Below, piece after piece: positions 45,961 through 56,310 of a DNA stretch of 64,000 nt. Positions within the stretch are counted from its first letter, which is position 1, and each line of letters starts with the position of its first letter. Made by a program: the position numbers and the translations under genes. Source of the DNA: Antilocapra americana. Its lineage: Eukaryota; Chordata; Mammalia; Artiodactyla; Antilocapridae. The DNA lies in contig ML662466.1 of the NCBI GenBank assembly GCA_007570785.1, forward strand, positions 1,188,938 to 1,252,937, written 5' to 3'. The notes beneath the pieces were generated by a model. It was given only the letters and a program-made list of their open reading frames with translations, was not told where the DNA came from and ran no database searches.

Positions 45961-46839
45961 CATGACTTGCACTCTCATGGGAATTCTACTGGGTCTGAGT
46001 ACCATCAGAGCCAATCCATCCCAATCCGTCAGAGTCACCTGGAAACTATTGAATAGACTGAAGGGAGAACTGCTCAACAGCGCCATTGAAGTGCACCCCC
46101 TGAACACCTAGTGGCCAGATTTGTATTTTGACTTTAAAAAATTCATTGATATCTCCTAGTTGGCGGGGATCATCAGGTACTGGGGATTCTATGCGTGTCC
46201 AGGACACCTCAGGAACAACTCGGGGACCTGTGGAGATACCATGTGGTTTTTTGCAAAGCCTGGTCTTGTGTCACGTCTAATAATGGACAAGGAAAATGGG
46301 GAATAGGGAACCGAGACTTGGTGAACTTTTCTTTTGCTGGGGAGTCTTGAGAAGACACAACGGGAGTAAGGATTCAGTTCAGTCAGAATCGGGCCAAACT
46401 GGAAGTGGGATGGACGTCAGGACTCGAGTGGGGACTCCAGATCTATGGAGGTCTCTGGGGTTATCCCAGCGGCATTTTAATTATAACCCAAGCTGTGGCG
46501 CAGATAAAAGTGAACCCGGTAGGCCCAAACAAAGTTCCCGGTGCTGACTATAGCTCCCCTAGCAGCACCAGCCCAACCCAAAGCCAACAGGTCTCCAGAC
46601 CCTCTCCTTCTAGCCCTAGTCCCATGAACTCTACCCCCAGCCCTAAGGTCCTGAATCCCTTGTGGCAGCTTATCACAGCTGCATATATCACTTTAAACCA
46701 CTCCAGTCCCAATGCTACACGGTCTTGCTGGCTTTGCTATACTATCCAACCCCCATTTTATGAATCTGTAGGGCTAAACACCTCACACAATCTGTCCCAA
46801 GAGAACAACCCAGCCCAATGTCACTGGGGAGAAGGCTGA
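45961..46839 (+). pseudogene. env: ERV-D env surface subunit
   Basis: The start MTCTLMGILLGLSTIRANPS at 45961 is a signal peptide-like sequence in the frame that overlaps integrase. It stops at 46109. A different frame (46405-46839) reads a proline-rich stretch (PSSTSPTQSQQVSRPSPSS) and the CXXC motif CWLC at 46726-46737, preceded by several N-glycosylation sites. Stops and shifts separate the receptor-binding part (46110-46400). Confidence 0.9.
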
Positions 46840-47650
46840 ACTGGATTAACCATAAGGGAAGTATGGGGGTCAGGGGTCTGCCTAGGAAACAACTCCCCGC
46901 CACTGAGAAAATGTCTTTATGTGCAGAAATTAGGGCCCTTGATCACATGGCCAATGCCGGATGGATAGTGTCTGGAAAACGTGGATGGTGGATTTGCTCC
47001 CGATGGGGATTGACACCCTGCATAAGTATAAGGTTGTTTAATCAGAGTCAGGACTTTTGTGTCCAAGTGACTGTAATGCCTAGGATCCTCTATCATACTG
47101 AAGAGGATCTCTATTCCCACTGGGAGGCAGGTGATAAGTCAGAGGCGTTGTCCAAAAAAAAATAAAAAAGGGAGCCCATCAGTGCCATCACACTGGCTAC
47201 TATGTTCAGTTTGGGGATTTCAGGGCTCACCTCTCTAAGGGCAGCTATTGATGAGGACATCACACGCATAGAAGAGTCTATAAGCCACCTAGAAAAGTCT
47301 CTGACCTCCCTCTCTGAGGTGGTATTACAAAACAGACAGGAACTAGATTTAGTTTTCTTACAACAGGGAGGGCTATGTGCAGCCTTAGGAGAAGAATGTT
47401 GTTTTTATGCAGACCACACCAGGGTAGTTAGAGAATCTATGGTCAAGGTCAGGGAAGGACTGGCCCAGTGAAGAAGGGAAAGAGAGGCCCACCAAGGATG
47501 GTTTGAATTGTGGTTTAACAATTGCCCATGGTTGACAACTCTGATATCTACCATGGCAGACTCTCTAATCATACTATTATTGCTCCTTACTTTTGGGCCT
47601 TATATTATAAATAGATTCATGAATTTTGTGAGGGAATGAATTAATACTGT
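46818..47650 (+). pseudogene. env: ERV-D env surface C-terminus and transmembrane subunit
   Basis: 46818-47165 reads the end of the surface subunit. It runs into an A-rich tract and a stop at about 47163, where the basic cleavage site should be. 47202-47471 reads the ectodomain with a heptad region, an immunosuppressive-domain-like block ([16 protein letters not shown], about 47325) and the CX6CC motif (C59, C66, C67 of the frame). A stop at 47469 precedes the anchor, which is readable downstream (SLIILLLLLTFGPYII, about 47555-47610). Confidence 0.93.
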
Positions 47651-47717
47651 TCAGCTGCTGGTGCTACACCAGCAATACCAGGCCCTGAGGACCGAGGAAG
47701 ATTCCTCGGTGTAGCTA

Positions 47718-47731
47718 AAGACAGGGGGGAA
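47718..47731 (+). promoter_or_regulatory. ERV-D polypurine tract
   Basis: Purine run AAAGACAGGGGGGAA-like, directly before the LTR, marking plus-strand initiation and the LTR edge. Confidence 0.85.
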
Positions 47732-48100
47732 TGTGGTGTAAAAGCAAGACAGCTTCCATGACAGGCTGCTGTGAGCTACAGCAGGCCCTAGTTCCGGAGA
47801 CCTCACCCACCCTCACTCCATACCTCACCCCATTGCCACCAACCAATCAGAATGAGCCAGGAGAGCCTGTGCATGCCAAGGAAAGTCCCACGCGTGCCAA
47901 GAAATAGACCAATTGGGGCAGATGGATAGAGAGAATCTCTGTCTCTCAAGAAGGGGCGGGGGGCGTCCAGCCTTCTCCATTTCTGCCCCTATTCTAGCAA
48001 GTTTCTTTACCACTTCACATTATCTGATCAAATAAAGACCCCACCTCCCCAGGGAGACAACACAAGATTTTTATCAGCCTATGTGCCCCTGTTAATCACA
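47732..48100 (+). mobile_element. ERV-D 3' LTR (family 2)
   Basis: Starts TGTGGTGTAAAA, carries a CAAT-like motif (CCAATCAGAATG near 47840) and AATAAA at 48031, and ends about AATCACA. The first 130 bases match the solo LTR at 17690. The right end is estimated. Confidence 0.85.
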
Positions 48101-49934
48101 GTCAATTAGAGCATTATTTAGTGTGTTTTTACTGTTAAATTATGACTATATAAGAGAAAGATTACTTTAAAAATATATATATAGTTCTGATATTCTTTAG
48201 ACTCTGGAGAAAATTGGTTAAAATGATTTTTTCCCCCTTGGAAAATGCAAAACCAGTTATTTTTGTGTATACACTTAAAAACAACTAGATTGGTTAAAAG
48301 TTATGCCTAGGAAAAAGCCTGGAGTTAATCCTTGTCATGTCCTTGAGATACACAGCCCACCTTGCTTTGAACCTTCAGCCTGGGGCTAATTATTAACAAT
48401 AGCCCCAGCAGGGGACATTTTAAATCTCAAGCAAAACCTAAGTGACATCTGTTTGGATGTATGTATATATCTTAGTGTGTGTCTTTGTCTTTGGATAATT
48501 GCTGAAGTTAATTTGTAAGTGAGCTCAGATTCAGTTGGCTTAAATAAAAGTAAGTGCTTCCAAATCAAGCATTTACAAGATAAATTAACCTTGATGGATT
48601 TCAGATTCACTTGAAAGTTCATTTCTTAATGTTATATAAGAGCCCTCTCTCAGGCGTTGGAGGGGTGCTTCTCCTGCAGTAAAGATCGAGTTCTAAAATG
48701 CAGAAAGAGGCTTTAAGGATTGGTCTAATTCGGACTCAATCTACAAAGACTGGGAAAGTCTTTATTTTTTAAATATCCTTTGCTCTTTTCTTTAAGTCTT
48801 TTTCGTTTCTTTGCTCTTGGCATTTAAGGAAACTCTCTAAAGCATTTGCTAATAAGTTAGCAAACAGAATACAGACATCAGTGGTGACACATCAAAAGAA
48901 ATAAAGATTTTACAAAAACAGAAGAAAAAAAAAAGTAGTTCAAAAGAGTCACTAAGCAAGCAGCATCAACAACATGCAAAAAAGCTTAACAAAAAACCCT
49001 ATAAAGATATTGTGGACTATGGAGAAAAAAGTTTTTCAGTGTTACCACGTTTTATAATATTCAAAATGTATATTTGTAGGCAAAATATTGCAGAAGGAAA
49101 GTATGACCATTGACAAACAAAAAGGAATGAAGGGAATGAGGAAAGGAAACAAAATAATAATAATAATAGCATAGCCTCTATGAAGATGCTCTGGCATAGT
49201 TACTACACAAAGATTTGAGTTTAACTCATATATATTTGCAGAACGAAGGAAGTCATAAGCAAAACACTTAAAGAAATAAGAATAAACATATCTCAAGAAA
49301 GAGGGAAGGGTGATATAGAAATTCTAAAGAGAAACTGACAGTAAAATTCAGCAGCTAAAATGTACAAAAATTGAAATGAAAAATTCACTAGAGATGCTTA
49401 ATAGAAGATTTAAGTAGGCAGAAGAAAGAAAGCTTATGAATAAGTCAATCGGCATTTAGAGTCTGAGGAAATAAAGAGAAAAAAAAGGGGGGAGGGGGGA
49501 AGATAATATATGCAGCCCAATACACCTATGTAAAATCTTCATGCTAATAAATACATACACATCAGAAGACCTAAAAGGTGAAGAAAAAAAAAGTTTTATG
49601 TTATGTATGACACAGTATAAGAATGCACAAAGCTTATCTTGTAAATCTATGTTTCTTGGTAATGTATTAGTGTGTTGTTTGTGTAAGCAACAATTTAAGT
49701 GGAGGAATAGAGGTATTAGAGAGAAGAGTGTTGCTATAGTATCCAATTAAGGTAATATTAATTTAAGTACAATTGTTAAAGTGAAGATACTGATTATAAC
49801 TGCCACCATCCCTACCAATGAAGAAAATAGACAAGCAGAAATACAAGAATGACAATCAATAGTTAACTAGGAAAAGGTAGATAATGCTAGAAAAAATAAG
49901 ATAACAATTATAGAGGAATAGAGAAAGTAAAAAG
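48101..49934. other. No recognised gene or repeat
   Basis: AT-rich, unique-looking sequence. No coding region supported; a short TAA-type repeat lies at about 49152-49169. Confidence 0.5.
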
Positions 49935-50195
49935 TGTAAGACATTAGCGTTGAAACATGTATATTACCGTATGTGAAATAGATTGCCAGTTCAGGTTTGA
50001 CGTATGAGAGAGGGCGCTCAGGGCTGGTGCACTGGGACAATTCTGAGGGATAGGGTGAGGAGGGAGATGGGAGCAGGGCCCAGGATGGCGAAATGGGGAA
50101 CACAGGTGCACCCATGGCTGATTAATGGGAATGTATGGCAAAAACAACTACAATATGAAGTAATTAGCCTCCAATTAAAATAAATAAATTAATTC
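49935..50195 (+). mobile_element. L1 3' UTR fragment
   Basis: Matches the ruminant L1 3' UTR block (GCTCAGGGCTGGTGCACTGG, then TGAAGTAATTAGCCTCCAAT) and ends in AAATAAATAAATT. Confidence 0.92.
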
Positions 50196-51110
50196 TATAA
50201 AAAGTGTAAGACATACAGTAAATAGCAAACAGATGGAAGATGAGTTGTATTTACGTGGACTAAACTCTCCAATGTTGACTGGGAGAAAGAAAGCACAACA
50301 TGAGAATTATGCAAGTCCTAGTTTAGGATAAAATAAGAACTATTGGCCAGGTGACAGAATCTGAATATTAATACATCTCAGAATCTGCTTCATAGAAATT
50401 GAAAGGAAGATCATTATTGCATTTGATTTTGGTAAAAGAGAACATGCAGTTAAGTGCAAATTTTGGCAGAGGCTTCCTGATAATTCCATGGGACAGATGT
50501 CACCATTAGTAATTTCAGCCCTTCACTAGATTAGGAAAACATGCAAGAATTTGTGTTTATAAAAATCTTCTCCTGAAAATATCCATTTGTAACCTGTTTA
50601 GCCAGCTTTTCCCGGAGGACAGAGGGGCTCATCCCTAATCTTAACCCTGAACTTGAAGGTCAGTGACTATGGTTTCCAGTGACATAATTCTTGTAGTAGA
50701 GGATAGTAAGTGACCATTTTTACTTGCCAGAAATCAAAATAATTAGATGATTAAGGAGGAAACATAAAGAAAACATGATTCACTGATGCATTGTTATCAA
50801 GGCACTCACTTTACATGTAATATACAAATAAGTTGAAGATAAAAATATAGGAAATATATTAAGCATTATGATGCAAAGATAGTAGGCAAATGGACAAAGG
50901 TTATCTGTAGCCCACAAATATCAGGGAAATACAAATGGATTTAAAATTCTTGCAAGAGAAAGGATACATGTAGGGATGGAAGAGTCAAACCACTAGGAAG
51001 AGTTAACATTAATGAATATATATGGAACTGAAACAGACTGCCAGCATCTGTGATGCAAATAGTGACAAAAAAAGGGGATGTTTTTTAATATTTAAAGAGG
51101 ACATCAAAAC
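50196..51110. other. No recognised gene
   Basis: AT-rich. The last part may be diverged L1. Confidence 0.45.
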
Positions 51111-51134
51111 TCTCTTTCTCTCTCTCTGTCTCTC

Positions 51135-51176
<42 letters not shown>
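51111..51176. repeat. CT microsatellite
   Basis: About 66 bases of CT units with a few TGTC interruptions. Confidence 0.97.
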
Positions 51177-51177
<1 letters not shown>

Positions 51178-51199
51178 AATGGTATAACAAGTTAGATCT

Positions 51200-51628
51200 A
51201 AAAACAAATAAGGGACTTGAACACACAACACAAAAGCTACACCTAGGAGATAATTATGTAGACATATATTATATATAAACTCACATCCTCATACACAGAC
51301 AGATACACACACAAATATGACACTCTACCTAAGAGCAGAATACACATACTCACTCGTCTAGTACACATGGAACACTCAAAGGATAGATTGAGCCCCAGGA
51401 AGGACTAAGTAATAATTTTAAGTTACAAGTCATAGAAGCTGTATTCTATGAATACAATGGAATTAATCTAGGAATCAGTAAAAACAAGGAAATATTTAAA
51501 AATTTACCAATCTGTGGAAATTATCAACATTCTTAAACAACAAGCCGGAAACGAAAATCATGAGAGAATTTGGAAAATGTTCGAAGTGAATGGAAAAAGA
51601 AAAATCACAAAGCCTACAAAAACTTATT
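51200..51628 (+). mobile_element. Old L1 fragment
   Basis: Text like L1 ORF2 endonuclease-to-linker (CAGAATACACATACTCACTC, AAATTACCAATCTGTGG-like, CATTCTTAAACAACAAG). Diverged; L1-B starts immediately after, so L1-B is inserted in it. Confidence 0.65.
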
Positions 51629-51860
51629 GGGGCAGTGGTCCCAAGATGGTGGAGGACTAGGACAGGGAGACCACATTCTCCCCAACAAATACATCAAAAA
51701 AAGCATCTACATGTGGTGCAGCTTCCACAAAATAAATTCTGAATGCTTGCAGAGGACTCAAGATACCCAGAAAGGCAAACCAATTTCTTCAAATTAAGGT
51801 AGGGCAAAAGATAAACACAGAAAGAGAGACAAAAGATTTAAAGACAGATACCTGTCCTGG

Positions 51861-52070
51861 GCTTTCCTTATGGCTCAGAGAGTAAAGTGTCTGCCTGCAA
51901 CGTGGGAGACCTCGGTTTTATCCCTGAGTTGGGAAGATCCCCTGGAGAAGGAAATAACAGCCTACTTTGGCATGTCCAGGAAAATCCTATGGACGGAGAA
52001 ACCTGGTGGGAGACAGTCCATGGGGTCATGAAGAGTTGGAAAAGACTGAGCAACTTCACTTTCTTTTCAT
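51861..52070 (+). mobile_element. Bov-tA SINE in L1-B
   Basis: Full unit from GGGCTTTCCTTATGGCTCAG to GAGCAACTTCACTTTC. Flanking CCTGTCCTGGG and TCTGTCTTGGG look like a diverged target duplication; L1-A shows the uninterrupted site near 35935. Confidence 0.92.
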
Positions 52071-53329
52071 CTGTCTTGGGGAGGAAGTTGTGAAGGAGTT
52101 TCAGCATAATAGAAAACCTATTCACAGACAGGGTCAGCAAGGAGCTTTGAAATCTCAGAGGCAGAATAACTGGGGGAAAAAATAAAGAATTTGCATTGAA
52201 TGGCAATTACCACACCAGTGGAGGAGAAGCTCACACACTCCTGTCCGCCTGCAGCAAATGTGGGCTGGATGCTGAGGCTCAGACTGCATTGTTTGCCCTT
52301 AGGGTAAGGGTTGAATGAGCTGAGGACACTCTGAGGGTACTAATTTAACGTGGGTATTAATGTAATTGGTTTGCAACCCAAACAGTGGGAACACCAGAGA
52401 GACAAAGGAAAACACAGGACCTTTTCCACAGGAAGGTTCTAACACCCTCACTGTGACCCTTGGACCACTCACAGAATGCAGGAACGCCCTAGTGAATACC
52501 AAAGGAGAACAAGCCAACTCTCATTCAGGGCCCACCATGAGGCAGAGAAGCAGGTGCATGACAGCCAGAGGTAGAAGAAAGCAAGGGGCTGCGGCAGTCT
52601 TATCCCCAGAGACTGCTTCCTCACAAAAGCTATGAGCAAGCTACCTGTCATTAACCATGTATTCCTTATCTTAGATGGTTCATACCAGTCAGGAATGTCA
52701 CAGCCTAAGATAAGCCTGAGCAGATTTATGGACCACCTGGGACTGTGCCCTCACAACCCACCTGGTAACATAAGTCACTCGAATATGGGAGGTACATGAG
52801 ACACATGGCCCATCTAGGACTTTGCCCTGTGGTACACCAAGGAGCCTGAGTGGCTTGGACCTGGGAAGTGCATGAGATACATGTCCCCACTTGGAACTGT
52901 GTCCTTTTCTCAAGCGGAAAACAAAGCAGCTTGGACCTGGGAAATGCATGCCACCTTGGACTGTGGTACCCCTGTTTAAACCAGCCACTATAAGTGCATC
53001 CCACACATGCCAGTCGTGTTTGTTTGCAGTGTCTTTCCCTCTCCACAATACAACAGAGAATTACTGTAAGTAACTGGACACTTTTGGTCATTCATCTCAG
53101 CGTGGAGATTAGACATTTCAGTGAAACTTCACAAGAAACTTACAAGCAGAAGTGACCAGCCTAAACATAGAAGAGGGAACTGCCCTGTAAATGGCAGGTG
53201 CAACATAAAAAAATGCTATAGTTAAGTTGAAGCTATGCATATGAGAGGCAACTATAAGATCTGAGAATGAACAAAAGCCAGAAGAATGGATTATCTGACA
53301 CTGAACTGACCCAATAGTATCTATCTTCA

Positions 53330-53372
53330 TATATTATATATATAACTATATATATATATATATATATATAAG
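53330..53372. repeat. TA microsatellite in L1-B
   Basis: About 20 TA units with one short interruption. Confidence 0.95.
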
Positions 53373-53502
53373 TTTTGTGTTCAATTTCATTTTTGTGTCT
53401 TTATATTGTACTTTTGAGGGTCTAATCTCTATTCTAGTTTGTTCATTTGTTTGTTTTGGTTCTCAATATTTGCTATTAATTTTGTACTTTTGAGTGTTTT
53501 TG

Positions 53503-53592
53503 CCTAGAGAATCCCATGGACAGAGGAGCCTGGCAGGCTATAGTTCATGGGTTGCAAGAGTCAGACATGAGTTAGCAACTAAAGAGAGATAA
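53503..53592 (+). mobile_element. SINE 3' fragment in L1-B
   Basis: 3' part of Bov-tA (GCCTAGAGAATCCCATGG, AGGAGCCTGGCAGGCTATAG). Confidence 0.88.
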
Positions 53593-54149
53593 AAATATCT
53601 CTGTTCTAGACTATTGTTATTTGTTTTTTGATATTAGCTATTAATTTTGTACCTTTAAGGGTTTGATTTTTAGTCTCACTTGTCATTTAGGGATATTATT
53701 ACTGGTTTGATTTCTCCCCCCCCTCTTTTTTTTCTCTCTCTTCCCTTTTGATGCACACTTTTTCCTCTTGTCCCTATCTCGCTCCCCCATCTTCTCTTCT
53801 CTACATAATTTTGTGAGTCACTTTGGGTGTGGAGAGTTGTTTCAATATTAACCCAGGACATGTGTCTTCTGTGCTGTGTGGAAAGATAAACACTATAAGA
53901 AGCACTGCTATAAGAGGTCTGGACCAAAACCCAGAGGCAGAAAGCTCAACGCCAGAATTCTGGACCATCTGACACCTGGGGATATTAATAGATGAGATTC
54001 CACCCAAAACCCTCCATTTCTACACTGCAATGGAGCTACACCCAAGAGCAAGGAAGTTGCAGTGCAAGCTATACCATGCTAATCTGTCAGCAAAGAGGAA
54101 TACAGTAATAAACATTAACAGACAGGCTGCCCCAAGTCATACCAATACC

Positions 54150-54420
54150 ATGCTGCTGCTGCAAAGTCCCTTCAGTCATGTCTGACTCTGTTCTACCCCA
54201 TAGAGAGCAACCCATCAGGCTCTCCCTTCCCTGGGATTTTCCAGGCAAGAACATTGGGGTGGGTTGCCATTTCCTTCTCCAATGCATGAAAAGAAAAGTG
54301 AAAGTGAAGTTGCTTAGTCATGTCCGACTTTTAGAGACACCATAGACTGCAGCCTACCAGACTCCTCCATCCATGGAATTTTCCAGATGAGAGTACTGGA
54401 GTGGGTTGCCAATTTCAATG
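54150..54420 (-). mobile_element. Bov-A2 SINE in L1-B
   Basis: Reverse-strand dimer: GCTGCTGCTGC start, two monomers joined by GAAAAGTGAAAGTGAAG. Confidence 0.93.
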
Positions 54421-54749
54421 CCATGGACACTCTCAAACACATTAGAGGACACTGCATTGCCCTCGAAGAGCGACACAGTACAGAACTCCAACCACTAGAA
54501 CAGAAACACACATTCCTCCAACAAGGAACCCTTCACAAGCTACTGGTCCAACCCCATCCACAGAGAGCAGACTCCACAATTGAGAGAAACTATGAGCCCC
54601 TAGCCTGAAGAAATGAAAACCCCCAAACAGAAAACTGAACAAAATGAAAAGGCAGAGAATTATCCAGTAGGTGAAGGAACATGATAAAAACCCATCAATA
54701 AAAACAAAACAGGAGGAGATAGAGAGTCTACCTAAAAAAATAATTCAGA

Positions 54750-55555
54750 AAAAAGTCAGTAAACATAATCCAATATCTTGAAAAACAAATGGGGTTGCAA
54801 ATAAATAAATAAGGGACATGGATCGAGACTATGCAAGAAACATTTAACAAGGACTTAGAAGAAATAAAAGAGTTAGTCAGTATGAACAATGCAATAACTG
54901 GAATTGAAAACAGTCTGGAGGGATTTAACAGTATAATAACTGAGGCAGAAAAAAGGATAAGGGCTGGAAGATGGAATGGCGGAAATAAATGAAGCAGAAT
55001 TGAAAAAGAGAATAAAAATAAATGAGGACAACCTCAGAGATCTCTGGGATGTTATTAAACACCTCAACATTTGAATCAGAGGTATCCTAGAAGAAGACAG
55101 AAGTAGAGGGCAAGAGAAAAGACTTGAGCAAATAATGGTTGCAAAATTCCTTAAAATGTAAATGAAATGGTCACCCAAGTCCAAGAAGTACAGAGGGTCC
55201 CATACAGATAAACCCCAGGGAAAACAGGCCAAGCACATATTCATAGAATTATCAAAAATTAAACACAAAGGACAAATTGAAAGAAGCAAGGGAAAAGCAA
55301 CAGATAACATACAATGGAATTCCCATAAAGATAACAACTGATCATCAGCAGAAACTCTGAAGGTTAAAAGGAAGTGTCAGGATATAGTTAAAAGTGATGA
55401 AGTGGAAAAATCTTCAACCAATATTAGTCTATCCAGAAAGAGTCTCTTTCAGTTCAAATGAAAAATCAGAAGTTTTACAGACAAGCAAAGCTGAGAGAAT
55501 TCAGCACCACCAAACCAGATCCTAAACGAATGCTAAAGGATCTTTTCTAGAAAGG

Positions 55556-55556
<1 letters not shown>
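54750..55556 (+). pseudogene. ORF1: L1-B ORF1 remnant
   Basis: Text parallel to L1-A 38600-39400: glutamate-rich coiled coil (ATTTAACAAGGACTTAGAAG), then the RNA-binding end (AGAATTCAGCACCACCAAAC at about 55496). Stops throughout. It ends at the CA microsatellite. Confidence 0.88.

Positions 55557-55557
<1 letters not shown>

Positions 55558-55622
<65 letters not shown>
55558..55622. repeat. CA microsatellite
   Basis: About 32 CA units, between ORF1 and ORF2 of L1-B. Confidence 0.98.
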
Positions 55623-55623
<1 letters not shown>

Positions 55624-55655
55624 CCTCATGAAATTGAACCAAAACAATGAAGTAA

Positions 55656-56270
55656 ATGGTAATGGTATTATACTTATCAATAAAAGGTAAAAGCTATCTA
55701 CAAGAGATCCACCGCAAACCTAGGGAAACATACAGGATGGAAAAAAATAATTCATGCAATTGGATATCAAAAGTGGGATTAGCGATACACATATTAGTTA
55801 AAGCAGACTTTAAAATAAAGATCATTTTAAGAGACAAGGAAGGATGCTGTGTAATGATCAAGGGAGCAATCCAAGAAATAATGACAGTTATAAATATATA
55901 TGCATCCAGTACAGGAGCACCTCAATACATACAGCAAATTCTAATTAAGAAAATTGACCATAATATAAGAATAGTGGGAGCCATCAACACTTCACTCACA
56001 CCACTGGACAGGTCATTCAGACAGACAATCATCAAGGAAACACAAGTTTTAAATGATGCACAGGACGAGTTAGACCTAATTAATGTATACAAGGCATTTG
56101 ACCCCAAAAATAGTGGAATTCACCTTTTTCTCAAGGGCACATTGAACATTCTCCAGGATAGATCACATCGTGGGCCATAAATTTAGCCTTCATAAATATA
56201 AAACAAGATTTCAATAATCTTCACAAACATCTTTACTGATCACAACATGATAAGATTAGATGTCAACTAC
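55656..56270 (+). pseudogene. ORF2: L1-B ORF2 endonuclease remnant
   Basis: Open for 174 codons (55656-56180) in the endonuclease domain: LQEIHRKPRETYR, INIYASSTGAPQYIQQ, RIVGAINTSLTPLDRSFRQ. The block VGAINTSL stands where the family has a GDFN motif, so an active-site residue is changed. Other residues match. It lacks the ORF2 start and everything after about 240 codons. Confidence 0.9.
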
Positions 56271-56310
56271 AGGGCTTCTTTTGTGGATTAGCTGGTAAAG
56301 AATCTGCTTT
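56271..56310 (+). mobile_element. SINE head fragment
   Basis: The first 40 or so bases of Bov-tA (GCTTCTTTTGTGGATTAGCT, AAAGAATCTGC), joined directly to inverted BovB. Confidence 0.75.

Larger units (their letters stand above)
43741..48100 (+). mobile_element. ERV-D: gammaretrovirus-like ERV with internal deletion
   Basis: Plus-strand order is leader, matrix, spacer, capsid, then directly integrase core, integrase C-terminus, env surface subunit, transmembrane subunit, polypurine tract and 3' LTR. There is no 5' LTR; the left edge abuts L1-A. The nucleocapsid, protease, RT and RNase H are missing through one deletion. Residue-level similarity to gamma-type Gag, integrase and Env is strong, and coding text is better kept than in ERV-B or ERV-E, suggesting a younger copy. 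Confidence 0.95.
51629..54690 (+). promoter_or_regulatory. L1-B 5' UTR
   Basis: Colinear with the L1-A 5' UTR (CAGAGGACTCAAGATACCCAG block, TA tract, CT-rich block). It contains diverged tandem pieces of about 90 bases at 52780-52975 (repeated ATGAGACACATG / ATGAGATACATG). Only one copy of the 145-bp unit is present. Confidence 0.85.
51629..56270 (+). mobile_element. L1-B: 5' half of a long L1
   Basis: Starts GGGGCAGTGG like L1-A. It has a 5' UTR, ORF1 remnant and the start of ORF2, and stops abruptly at 56270 at a SINE head. Three SINE pieces lie inside. The ORF2 RT and 3' end are missing. Confidence 0.92.

Noticed and set aside
52698..53091. Two minus-strand frames of about 120 codons
   Set aside because: They lie in the L1-B 5' UTR over degenerate tandem repeats and are not shared with L1-A.
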